64,000 nt of DNA from Calothrix sp. 336/3 (GTDB lineage: Bacteria; Cyanobacteriota; Cyanobacteriia; Cyanobacteriales; Nostocaceae), in assembly GCF_000734895.2 (NCBI RefSeq), contig NZ_CP011382.1, positions 722,700 to 786,699 on the forward strand, read 5' to 3'. This document shows, one piece after another, positions 54,418 to 62,959 of the stretch (positions are counted from its first letter, which is position 1; each line of letters starts with the position of its first letter). The notes beneath the pieces are model-generated. The model did not search any database, was not told the origin of the DNA, and saw only the letters and a list, made by a program, of their open reading frames with translations. The translations under genes and the position numbers were made by a program.

Positions 54418-56948
54418 CAAATAAATCTTTATCAGAATATTTTAGTCTCCAGCGTCGCTATTTTCGTTCCATCAATGTTGAGCGAGATTTAGAAAAAATT
54501 GATGCAATGCTTGGGTATATCCCTACGGAAAGGTCAGTTAATGCTATCAAACGCATTTTAGCTGGTATGGGAGGAGTCTCTAGCCACCGAGCTTGGACAA
54601 TGACCGGCGTATATGGTACAGGTAAATCTGCTTTTGCCCATTTTTTCGCCTCGTTGTGTGCCCCTTCAAACAGCGAGATACGTCAAAAGGCTATGGAAAT
54701 AGCATTACATAATTTTGGCTCTGACAGTTTTGAATATCTAACTCTTCAAGAAAAGATACCAAAGCAAGGTTTGTTTCGTGCTGTAGCTACCGCCCAAAGA
54801 GAGCCGTTAAGTAATACAATTGTGCGAGCATTACTCCGAGGTACAGAAATTTTTTGGTCGCCAGCACAGTTAAATAAAATTAGTATTGCTCAAAAACTTT
54901 TAGACCTGGATACACAAGCTGCAACGGGAGGAACTGTAGATAGTCGAGAAATTCCTAGCTTAATCAAGGAATTAGGAGAAGCTGCTAAAACTGATATTTT
55001 ATTAATTATTGATGAGCTAGGTAAGAATTTAGAATTTGCAGTCCAAAATCAAGGTGTCGAAGATTTATATCTACTACAGCAATTAGCTGAGTTACCTAAG
55101 AGAAAAGAATTAAACATATATATTGTCGGGATATTACACCAAGCATTTGCTGAATATGGAGAAAGATTAGCTTCTTTACAACGCAACGAGTGGGCAAAGA
55201 TTCAAGGAAGATTTGAAGATATTCCGTTTCAAGATTCTCCGACACAAATGACGCGCTTGATTGGTCAAGTAATTGACCGTTCAAAAGCAGAAAAAATTAG
55301 TTGTTCAGTCAATAATCTAGCCGCAGAATGGTTGGAGAGTCTGCCAAAAGATATTAAAGATGATTATACACAAGAACTGGTAGAAGATACCTACCCATTA
55401 CATCCAATTACAGCGTTTGTCTTACCAATGTTATGCACGAGGTATGCTCAAAATGACCGTTCTTTGTTTACTTTTCTTACCAGTGCAGAACCCTTTTCAT
55501 TTAAAAATTTCCTTGTAGAAACTAAGATTGAAAGGAATGCTTTACCAACTTTAAAGCTGGATTGGGTTTACGATTATTTTATTGAAGCTGTGGGAACAGG
55601 TTTAGCATCTCGACCAAATCTCCAGCGTTGGGTAGAAATTCAAAACCTGATCGATGATGCGAAACGCCTAGATGTTGATAGTCTGCGAGTTTTAAAAGCT
55701 ATTGGTATTTTAAACCTCGTGACGACCACAGGTGCAATGCGAGCCACGCGCACATTAGTAACCTTGGCGATGTGCGACAGTCCTACAGATAGCAATAAAA
55801 ATCAGTGGGAACAAATAATTGATCGGCTGCTGCAAAAAAATATAATTAACCATCGTCGCCAATTAGATGAGTTGCGAATTTGGCAAGGATCTGATTTTAA
55901 TGTTGATAGCGAACTAGCGAATTACATCGCTCTAGAGCGATCGCATTTATCAGAAATTCTATCTACCATCCGTCCCCTCACGCCAATAGTCGCCCAGCGT
56001 CATAGTTATCAAACAGGTACAATACGTTATTTTGAGCGCCGCTATCTCGATACTCTACAAGATTTAACTAAATTGCATTGTTCAAGCAACGACTGTGATG
56101 GTTTGGTTGGTTACTGGGTGGATGAGGCAAAACTAACCGAAGTCCCTGCAAGCACATCTGACGGTAAGCCTTTAATTATATTATCTGCCGCCAACTTAGA
56201 TATATTACGAATTCGAGCGCGGGAATTTGCAGCACTGAAAAAAATTCAAACTAGCGCACCTGAGTTACAAACCGATGGCGTAGCTAGAAAGGAAGTACGC
56301 TTTCGACTGGTACAGGCGGAGCAATTTTTAGACGAAACTCTATCGCAAACTTTTGACGTTACTGCAAATTCTCACGGTTGTTGGGTTCAAGGTAAACAAG
56401 AAAATATCACCCGCACAACAGATTTTAATGCCAAATTATCAGATGTATGCGATGAAGTTTACAACCAAGGTGTAACGCTTTGGAATGAGTTAATCAATCG
56501 TCGAGAGTTAACCTCTCAAGGTGCTAAGGCGAGGCGGGAACTGATCGAGGCGATCCTACAAAACCCAGAAGATGAAAGACTAGGTTTGCAAGGGTATGGC
56601 CCCGAAATCTGTATATATTATTCTGTACTGGGTAAAACGGGAATTCATCGTCAAGAAAGCGGAGATTTTGGATTTTATCCACCAGATGAAACGTCAGGTG
56701 TGCAGACAATTTGGCAAGCCATCGATGATTTTTGCTTGCAAGCCAAGGAGAAATCACAGACTTTAGATAAACTCTACACTATTTTAGAAGCATCTCCTTA
56801 CGGGGTTAAACGAGGGGTAATTCCGGTACTGTTGGCGGGTGTTTTGTTGTACCACGCTGATGATGTTGGTGTTTATAAGGATGGAACGTTTATCCCGGTT
56901 TTGGGAAGCGAACATTTTGAGTTGTTACTGAGCCACTCCTCCGAATAG
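54414..56948 (+). CDS. BrxC/PglY-like P-loop ATPase, probably 3'-truncated
   Basis: 844 residues. Walker A GVYGTGKSAFAHF (about 62-74) and Walker B ILLIIDELGKN (about 198-208), followed by long helical regions. PLHPITAFVLPMLCTRYAQN and DRSLFTFL match FPLHPLATYCLPRLNAVLAQN and RTMFRFI of the ATPase at 61658, so the two are paralogous BrxC/PglY-like proteins. Such ATPases are typically about 1100-1200 residues. Here the frame ends at SEHFELLLSHSSE, the last residues and stop lying in a palindrome (56938-56958) at the junction with the TnpB element. The C-terminus therefore seems lost. It is coupled to the DUF4007-like gene. Confidence 0.78.
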   Translation: MTNKSLSEYFSLQRRYFRSINVERDLEKIDAMLGYIPTERSVNAIKRILAGMGGVSSHRAWTMTGVYGTGKSAFAHFFASLCAPSNSEIRQKAMEIALHNFGSDSFEYLTLQEKIPKQGLFRAVATAQREPLSNTIVRALLRGTEIFWSPAQLNKISIAQKLLDLDTQAATGGTVDSREIPSLIKELGEAAKTDILLIIDELGKNLEFAVQNQGVEDLYLLQQLAELPKRKELNIYIVGILHQAFAEYGERLASLQRNEWAKIQGRFEDIPFQDSPTQMTRLIGQVIDRSKAEKISCSVNNLAAEWLESLPKDIKDDYTQELVEDTYPLHPITAFVLPMLCTRYAQNDRSLFTFLTSAEPFSFKNFLVETKIERNALPTLKLDWVYDYFIEAVGTGLASRPNLQRWVEIQNLIDDAKRLDVDSLRVLKAIGILNLVTTTGAMRATRTLVTLAMCDSPTDSNKNQWEQIIDRLLQKNIINHRRQLDELRIWQGSDFNVDSELANYIALERSHLSEILSTIRPLTPIVAQRHSYQTGTIRYFERRYLDTLQDLTKLHCSSNDCDGLVGYWVDEAKLTEVPASTSDGKPLIILSAANLDILRIRAREFAALKKIQTSAPELQTDGVARKEVRFRLVQAEQFLDETLSQTFDVTANSHGCWVQGKQENITRTTDFNAKLSDVCDEVYNQGVTLWNELINRRELTSQGAKARRELIEAILQNPEDERLGLQGYGPEICIYYSVLGKTGIHRQESGDFGFYPPDETSGVQTIWQAIDDFCLQAKEKSQTLDKLYTILEASPYGVKRGVIPVLLAGVLLYHADDVGVYKDGTFIPVLGSEHFELLLSHSSE

Positions 56949-56958
56949 AATTTGGAGG
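56938..56958. repeat. Palindrome at the ATPase/TnpB junction
   Basis: CCTCC-GAAT-AGA-ATTT-GGAGG: a 9-bp stem with one wobble and a 3-base loop. It contains the ATPase stop (TAG 56946-56948) and starts four bases past the TnpB stop on the minus strand. It fits a right-end hairpin of an IS200/IS605-type element, or a shared terminator stem. Confidence 0.55.
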
Positions 56959-56960
56959 GT

Positions 56961-58478
56961 TCAGGCAATGCTCGTAGCTTTTCGCCCTTTAATGGCTATC
57001 TGGCTACGGTTATCTGAATCAATGGAGATACACTCAGAGGAAGGATCGGACTTCCTGCTTTCGGACGTACCTACTCGGCTTGCGTATTGTTTGTACTGCT
57101 CCCACGCCTCCATTAAGGTCGGCTCCAACCTCTCCCACTCGACTTGAGCAGAATGCAATGAGAGCATATCTCGATCAACGTATCTAGCCAGAAACGCACT
57201 AAACAAGTCTCTATGCATCACAACCCCTGTCGCATCTTGATGAATTCGTTGCGATAGGGATTTTTTCATGCGACTCCCATCTAAATGAGTCTGAGACAGC
57301 GCAGTTTTCTGGGTAGAAAACTTAATTACTGAACCCTTAGCACTTTCAGCCTTGCGAGTCAGTTCTGACATAAAAAAACTGGGGGACTTTGCAGATATAG
57401 CTTTTCCGTAGCGTTTCTGCCATCCCTTCACTGAGACATTCTCAGTTTTAATGTCTTTCCCGTGTCGTAGAATTTCGTTAGCTAATCTACGGTTTTGGGA
57501 CTTAGCATAAGATGTTTTCCGGTGTTCTAGTTCACGTTTTTTACGTGCCAGTTTTTGATAATTTTTAGATTGATTCCATTTGCGTCTACCTTTCTTAATA
57601 GTTCCTTTTTTCTTAACAGTCTTGTTCCCCTTTTTGCACAATAAATCAGGGTTATAATTATCAGGGTTGCTGGTGCGGCGAGAGCGTTCCATTTTGCGTT
57701 GAATAGCTTTTATCTCTCGTTCAAAAGTCGGAACTCCCTCAGCAAATGGCAATAGTCCGGCATGACTATCAGCAACGAATGCTACATTGGAAACATTTAA
57801 ATCGATTCCAAGCGTTCCACTCGAAACATAATTTTGTGGTTTGGAAAATGGTTGCCCTTGACAAATTAATTGAGCATACCATCTACGCTTTCCATTCAAT
57901 TCTCGCCACAAAATACGAACATACTTGATGGTAGAAATTAGTCCATGCTGGATAACACAATCGTTGTCAGGGATTATGCCATCTATGGCAAGTTTGCCCC
58001 AAACAATTTGATTAGATTTCCACCTAATACCCGATTTATTACTTTTACCCTCCATTGACCGAAAGCGTGTAGGTACTTTATACCTAACAGACTTAGCAAG
58101 CCCAAACAGAACTTTCTCGCTAGCCTTAAACGCTCTGGTAGCTAACTTTTGTTGAGTATTAGAATCAACTTTTTGTGAAATCCAATTAGAACGAGTAGCT
58201 GTTAAAGTTACATAATAATGAAGGTCGTATTCAGAATAGCGGTAGGCTCGTCTTGCTTGCTTAAACGCTTCATCTCTGTGTTTACCTTTGGGAAGTTTTT
58301 TAGCTGCTTGGTAGGCTTGGGAGCTTTTAAGTAACTCCATTCTTGCCATTGATTCGTTCAAACAAGCATTGTAGAGTTGTCTACCAGCCTGAAATCTTGC
58401 AATTAGTTCTCTTTCTTGCTGGTTAGAAACCTTTAATTGAATTTCGGTAATAAAAGATGGAGTTTTGCTTTTTTTCAA
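56961..58478 (-). CDS. TnpB-family RNA-guided nuclease (IS605 OrfB-like), no TnpA partner
   Basis: 505 residues, longer than the usual 370-430. RuvC-like residues are in place: Asp226 (LGIDLNVSNVAFV), Glu346 (IKTENVSVKGWQ) and Asp424 (MHRDLFSAFLARYV). The region between Glu346 and Asp424 has no cysteine at all, so the CxxC zinc finger typical of TnpB is missing. Arg/Lys-rich helices follow RuvC-I. TnpB uses a right-end RNA (omega RNA) to cut DNA matching the flanking guide. No TnpA gene is adjacent. It stops four bases from the palindrome at the ATPase end. Its start side abuts the IS630 element. Confidence 0.88.
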   Translation of the reverse strand: MKKSKTPSFITEIQLKVSNQQERELIARFQAGRQLYNACLNESMARMELLKSSQAYQAAKKLPKGKHRDEAFKQARRAYRYSEYDLHYYVTLTATRSNWISQKVDSNTQQKLATRAFKASEKVLFGLAKSVRYKVPTRFRSMEGKSNKSGIRWKSNQIVWGKLAIDGIIPDNDCVIQHGLISTIKYVRILWRELNGKRRWYAQLICQGQPFSKPQNYVSSGTLGIDLNVSNVAFVADSHAGLLPFAEGVPTFEREIKAIQRKMERSRRTSNPDNYNPDLLCKKGNKTVKKKGTIKKGRRKWNQSKNYQKLARKKRELEHRKTSYAKSQNRRLANEILRHGKDIKTENVSVKGWQKRYGKAISAKSPSFFMSELTRKAESAKGSVIKFSTQKTALSQTHLDGSRMKKSLSQRIHQDATGVVMHRDLFSAFLARYVDRDMLSLHSAQVEWERLEPTLMEAWEQYKQYASRVGTSESRKSDPSSECISIDSDNRSQIAIKGRKATSIA

Positions 58479-58509
58479 TCAGTCTCACCTCCTTAGTTTA
58501 TTAAAATTA

Positions 58510-59630
58510 AGTAGGTCAACCAAAAAAAACGTAAGATAGATAGAGTGCAGAAATTAAGTGATAGCTTATGCCTAGCGCGTTAAGAATAATACTAACTGCT
58601 GAAGAAGACCTGACACTAAAAGAACTCAGTTGTGCAGATAAAGTACCACGTCGAACCAAACTTAGAGCGATCGCTTTGCGCCTCAATGCCCACGGATGGA
58701 ATGTACCTCAGATTGCAGAGTATTTAGGTTGGGCACAACAAACGGTCAGGCAGACAATAAAACGTTGGCAAGTTCAGGGGTTAGGAGGTTTGTGGGAAGC
58801 GCCAGGACGCGGAAAAAAACGAAGTTGGCAACAAGAAGATTGGCAAGTAGTAGAAAAATGCTTGGAACAAAATCGTCGTTACAGTGCCCGCCAGCTAAGT
58901 CAAAAGCTATTAGAAGAACGACAAATCGAGTTAGGAGCCGAACAAATTAGGCGACTACTCAAAAAAAGGGGTGGTGTTGGAAACGTATCCGCTACTGTCC
59001 AGCTTTAAGTCTCAAGCCAGAATATTTACAAGCCAAACGCCGAGATTGGGAATTAATTAAGCTTTGGGCACAATTAGGATTGGTTTGTTTAAAGTACTTG
59101 GATGAATCTGGTTGTTACTGCACTAGTCCCACTGATTACACTTATGGGCGTAGGGGAGAGCAAAAACGTATTCGCCAAAATAGACGACGCGGTAGGCGGA
59201 TCAACATCTTCGGTATATGGGAGCCGCAATCTAGTTTTGATTACGCTTTGATGCTTGGAACATTGAAAGCACCAACCTATGTCCAACTCATGGATTGGCA
59301 AGCTCAAATTGCTGCACACCGCTTACTGGAAACTGGACAAATTACCGTCATCATTCACGATAATGCTTCTGTTCACAAAAGTATTTTGGCTCGCCAGCAG
59401 CATCAACGTTGGCAACAGCAAGGGTTGTACATCTTTTTTCTACCTCCCTATAGCCCACAAATGAATCGCATTGAAGACGAATGGTTGCATCTCAAACGTG
59501 ATGAGCTTGCTGGCCGAGTTTTTGAGGATGAATATGAATTAGCGATCGCTATTATTGATGGTATAGAAAATAGAGCCGTCCAAGGTCAGTACCAAGTTAA
59601 ACGTTTTATGTTTAATTAGGTTGACCTACT
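58510..59630 (+). mobile_element. IS630-family insertion sequence, complete
   Basis: 1121 bp. Perfect 12-bp TIRs AGTAGGTCAACC at 58510-58521 and inverted at 59619-59630, with TA on both sides (58508-58509 and 59631-59632), the IS630 target duplication. The transposase stop codon overlaps the right TIR. It inserted beside or in the left end of the TnpB element. Confidence 0.92.
58568..59619 (+). CDS. IS630-family transposase, programmed -1 frameshift
   Basis: Frame 0 (58568-59008) encodes the helix-turn-helix part (VPQIAEYLGWAQQTVRQTIK, RRLLKK). At A7G (58961-58968) a -1 slip continues KKGWCWKRIRYCPALSLKPE... into the DDE part (YLDESGCYCTSPTDYTYGRR, IIHDNASVHKS, YSPQMNRIEDEWLHLKRDE) ending at 59619, about 350 residues in all. 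The junction restores the usual IS630 motif K-GW-WKRIR. The DDE residues are Asp (LDES), Asp (HDNASVHK) and Glu (NRIEDEW). AAAAAAG is the classical slippery heptamer of this group. Confidence 0.9.
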
Positions 59631-59683
59631 TACCATCAATTTGAATATGTATAATAAGCAAATAAATTTGCCGCGCCGATTGT

Positions 59684-59881
59684 CTAAAACTGGGAACACT
59701 CAGAGTCTTTTTCTGGAAGGTCAAATATGATTACGAAGTTTGCATTAGGAATTAGTTGACGTAAAACCTGTAAATGTCCGTCAGCATCAGACCGACTACG
59801 GAATCTACAGACAACGCTTCTTTGCATATTGGGTAATAAACGGGTAATTACCCAAGGGCATAAACGCTCTTTATAAACCAT
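59684..59881 (-). CDS. Small conserved cyanobacterial protein, unknown function
   Basis: 65 residues: MVYKERLCPWVITRLLPNMQ, then a basic middle (RSVVCRFRSRSDADGHLQVL) and NFVIIFDL. The pattern LCPW--VR-LPN------RFRSRSDADGHL--LR---P----VFD is familiar from many small hypotheticals in filamentous cyanobacteria. It is divergent from the HTH/HNH gene at 60057, with direct repeats between them. Function is unknown. Confidence 0.6.
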   Translation of the reverse strand: MVYKERLCPWVITRLLPNMQRSVVCRFRSRSDADGHLQVLRQLIPNANFVIIFDLPEKDSECSQF

Positions 59882-59963
59882 AAAGAAGACTTGAATGATA
59901 GAAGTGTGCTATTAAATACTTATCCTTAACCGGAAGCCATTTGGCTGCCAGTTGTTCACAAAT

Positions 59964-60013
59964 AATGTAGTCCAATTAGGTCACACCTGTCAAGAGGCAA
60001 TGTAGTCCAATTG
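59964..60013 (+). promoter_or_regulatory. Direct repeats upstream of the HTH/HNH gene, candidate operator
   Basis: AATGTAGTCCAATT occurs twice, at 59964-59977 and 59999-60012, 35 bases apart. A second pair, TTGGCTGCC, occurs at 59941-59949 and 60011-60019. They lie 40-90 bases before the start of a protein with an XRE-type HTH, so autoregulation is plausible. Confidence 0.45.
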
Positions 60014-60056
60014 GCTGCCGTCGATGCTTCTGTATTCCTCTAGCATGGTTGGAAGT

Positions 60057-61487
60057 ATGGGAAAAGCAGGTAAAGTTCTGAAGCAAGTATTGGAAACTCA
60101 CGATATTAGCCAAGGCAGGTTGGCTACGGTGCTGGGGGTTGCACGTTCTAATGTTTACCGTTGGGTTAACGAGGTTAGAGATCCAAACTCTGAGACGGTT
60201 TTGAGTATTGTTGAGGCGCTACGAGAAATTGACCCAAGTGCTGCTGAGGAGTTTATGGGCTTGTATGTCAGTGACTCAACCACAGAGGAAGATAAGCTTA
60301 CTCTCTCTACTGAGTTCACACAAGAAAGCCAGATAAATTTGATGAGCAGTGACCTTGTAGGACTACCTCAAATTGAGGGGCTAGATGTTTCTGCTCTCTC
60401 TCGATTATTTGCAAACACTACCAATTCATATAAGTATATTTTTTTCTTATCTCTTTTAGATATTTTAGTTAGACACAAATTTGACGCATCTTTACCAATC
60501 AGCTTTAGAGAAATAACAATTGAGATGTTAGCTACCGCTTGGTATCCCAATAGTTACTTCAACTTATCTTTTGGAGTACAAGACCAAATTGCTAACAAAC
60601 TAAATTTATTAGATATAACAATTAGTGATACAAGCTTTAAGGATGCTGATAAAAGCGAATTAAGAGCAAAAATAAGTCAACAAAATTTAGATGATATGCT
60701 AATAGGGCAATCATCTTTAATGAGATATGTACCCTTTCGATTAATCAGACCATTCTTTACGCATTTATTAGGCAAAGTAAAAACTGATGATGAAGTAAAT
60801 AAAAAAATCATCCCTTTAGCTAATAGTTACTTTGATACTCTCAAGCCACTGTATCGGTTTGATGGTAGTTCGCCTAATCAATGCCAGTTTATTAATTTTC
60901 ATCCTGAATGGGTTTCATATATAAAACACAATTATGTAATTGTGCGTTCTTGGGTATCCTGGGAATGGCTAAAATATATGCAAAGGCGTAATACTAGCGT
61001 TCCCGCCGTTAGTAATAAACTCTTTCCACCACAAAAAAGAGAATCTTTAGAAAGACAGACAGAATACTGGAAAATAGTATTACAATTTACTACTATCCAA
61101 TGTATTTACTCTGGGAAATTTATAGATATAAATGATTTTTCTCTTGACCATTACTTACCTTGGTCATTCGTAACACACGATAATCTTTGGAATTTAGTTC
61201 CAACTTTACCAGATGTCAACTCATCTAAATCTAATAATCTCCCTTCAAGTATTTACTTTAGTGCTTTCGTAGCAATGCAGCACAAAGGGCTGATTATTTC
61301 TCATGAAAATATGAAATCGCCACAATGGAATAAATATATTGAGTCATATATAGCTGAACTCAAAATTCCTGATAAAAATGACCTTCTTAACTTTGAAATG
61401 CTGAGAAATGCTTATGAGCTGATCATCATGCCTCAAATATCTTTGGCAACCATCCAGGGATTTACACCTAACTGGTCTTACAGATAG
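60057..61487 (+). CDS. XRE-type HTH fused to an HNH-type nuclease domain
   Basis: 476 residues from ATG 60057 (preceded by GGAAG); in-frame ATGs at 60024 and 60045 are alternatives. Residues 1-60 are an XRE helix-turn-helix (GKVLKQVLETHDISQGRLATVLGVARSNVYRWVNEVRDPN). A central region of about 90-310 has YKYIFFLSLLDILVR and FREITIEMLATAWYPNSYFN. A C-terminal HNH core (about 345-385) has CIYSGKF, then FSLDHYLPWSF (His about 365) and DNLWNLVPTLPDVNSSKSNNLP. The nuclease part matches cyanobacterial HNH-domain proteins; the HTH fusion is unusual to me. Possibly a self-regulated defence nuclease. The 3' end faces the truncated BrxC-like gene. Confidence 0.75.
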   Translation: MGKAGKVLKQVLETHDISQGRLATVLGVARSNVYRWVNEVRDPNSETVLSIVEALREIDPSAAEEFMGLYVSDSTTEEDKLTLSTEFTQESQINLMSSDLVGLPQIEGLDVSALSRLFANTTNSYKYIFFLSLLDILVRHKFDASLPISFREITIEMLATAWYPNSYFNLSFGVQDQIANKLNLLDITISDTSFKDADKSELRAKISQQNLDDMLIGQSSLMRYVPFRLIRPFFTHLLGKVKTDDEVNKKIIPLANSYFDTLKPLYRFDGSSPNQCQFINFHPEWVSYIKHNYVIVRSWVSWEWLKYMQRRNTSVPAVSNKLFPPQKRESLERQTEYWKIVLQFTTIQCIYSGKFIDINDFSLDHYLPWSFVTHDNLWNLVPTLPDVNSSKSNNLPSSIYFSAFVAMQHKGLIISHENMKSPQWNKYIESYIAELKIPDKNDLLNFEMLRNAYELIIMPQISLATIQGFTPNWSYR

Positions 61488-61537
61488 AAACTTACAGCAA
61501 TTTTTTTTTAAATATCGTTCAATTAAGAAGGCTTCAA

Positions 61538-61611
61538 CCAGACACTGTTGGCTTGTCTGCCAGACACTGTTGGCTTGTCTACCAGACACTGTTAGCTTGT
61601 CTGCCAGACAG
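61538..61611. repeat. Three tandem 22-bp repeats with dyad symmetry
   Basis: CCAGACACTGTTRGCTTGTCTR occurs at 61538-61559, 61560-61581 and 61582-61603, with a partial copy (CCAGACAG) at 61604-61611. Each unit contains CAGACA and TGTCTG as inverted arms. There are no spacers, so this is not a CRISPR array. It lies between the convergent HTH/HNH and BrxC-like genes. Confidence 0.8.
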
Positions 61612-61657
61612 AAACTAAAACCTGACTAAAATTTTCAAAAATACTATATAGAAAATT

Positions 61658-62959
61658 TCAAAAAAATATGGGTTGATGCTCATCATCCCAAATGAATCTA
61701 AACATTGTACGTTCATTTTGAGCAAGAACGGCGTTTAATCTTGGTAAACAGTAAGTAGCTAATGGGTGTAATGGAAAACAACCTTGTACTACCTTCTGCT
61801 GCAACCATTCACGGTCAACGCTACCTGTTGCACGACTTCCCCACAAGCGCATAGCTAAAGTAAGTAAGTCATCTTGCTGTGCTTGAGCATTATCAAACAA
61901 ACGCTCGCTGGGGATAAGTTTAGCAATGGAAGCACTTATCAATTCTTCCGTGTTTTGCGATCGCAACTCATTTTGAAGGAAACGTCCACCACTACGTTCC
62001 AACGCGGCTTGTGCTTCTTGAGTGCTACCTTGGGCGCTGGCAAAACTTTGTAAACTAACTACATAAAAATGCAGTTGATTTCTTCCAGAACGCCCAGCAG
62101 CTTCTGCTAAATTATCAATACCTTTCGTATCCACAACTGCGGTTGAAGACTCACCCAGTTTTTGTAGCAAATGTGTAAACTCATCCGCAATCACAAAAAT
62201 ACCACTATATTCACCTGCTTCTACCAGCTTTTGCGCCACTTCAAAAAACGCTTCTGATGGTCTTTCAATCACAGCAGTTGGTTGAAAAGGTGTGCCACTA
62301 GCTTTCTGGGCTGCGGGACGAAAAATACCTAAAGCTGAGTCAGCACGGGGGCTTTTTAACTCATTTTTGAGTTGATTTAATGTCCGACGAAAATCATTTT
62401 CTAAAATATCTGATAATCGCTGAATGATATCAGGATAATCACTTTCCCATGTTTCAATCTGATTTAAAGCCGCTTGATAATAAGTATTACCCAGTAAATC
62501 TTCTAAATTATTTTCCTCAAGAGCATCAGCTAAACCACGCAAGACAAAACTATTAAAAGTAATGGCTGTATCTGCTTGTAAAAGTACAAGTAAAAAAGGT
62601 GGTTTTTCTAAGCGAGCATCATATATGGCTTTTGCTTTTGAATCATTCAAAAGCCGTAGTTTCTGAAAAAATGGTTTTAAAAGTGGGTCGTCGGCAGAGC
62701 GTGTGATATAATTTGCAATCATCAACATCAAATCAGATTTACCCGTGCCGTAAGTACCGACAAAGGAACGGGCGCGTTGTTCGGAATTAGATTGCAGACT
62801 ATCCCGAACACTCATAAAGATGTCGAGAATTTCTGGAGTAGGGATATAGTTTTCAACGAAGTGGCGGTTCTGTTCCTGATCAAAAAAGTCATTCGGTAGT
62901 TGGACGGAAGGTTTAAATCCACCTTGTACTCCAACTAACTCCCCCATCCTTCGTGTCAT
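61658..62959 (-). CDS. BrxC-like P-loop ATPase, truncated (second copy)
   Basis: 433 residues, starting MTRRMGELVGVQGGFKPSVQ. Walker A is GTYGTGKSDLM (about 69-79), a Walker B-like IFVIADEFTHLL is near 250, and FPLHPLATYCLPRLNAVLAQN is near 400, where homology to the 844-residue ATPase at 54414 is clear. The frame ends at FRFIWDDEHQPIFF, TGA, immediately after a T7 run; family members are about 1200 residues, so roughly two thirds are gone. It overlaps the BrxF-like gene by ATGA (62956-62959). It is in the position of BrxC after BrxF in BREX type 3. Confidence 0.78.
   Translation of the reverse strand: MTRRMGELVGVQGGFKPSVQLPNDFFDQEQNRHFVENYIPTPEILDIFMSVRDSLQSNSEQRARSFVGTYGTGKSDLMLMIANYITRSADDPLLKPFFQKLRLLNDSKAKAIYDARLEKPPFLLVLLQADTAITFNSFVLRGLADALEENNLEDLLGNTYYQAALNQIETWESDYPDIIQRLSDILENDFRRTLNQLKNELKSPRADSALGIFRPAAQKASGTPFQPTAVIERPSEAFFEVAQKLVEAGEYSGIFVIADEFTHLLQKLGESSTAVVDTKGIDNLAEAAGRSGRNQLHFYVVSLQSFASAQGSTQEAQAALERSGGRFLQNELRSQNTEELISASIAKLIPSERLFDNAQAQQDDLLTLAMRLWGSRATGSVDREWLQQKVVQGCFPLHPLATYCLPRLNAVLAQNERTMFRFIWDDEHQPIFF

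Noticed and set aside
61538..61611. CRISPR array
   Set aside because: The 22-bp units are directly joined, with no spacers between them, and no cas gene is near.
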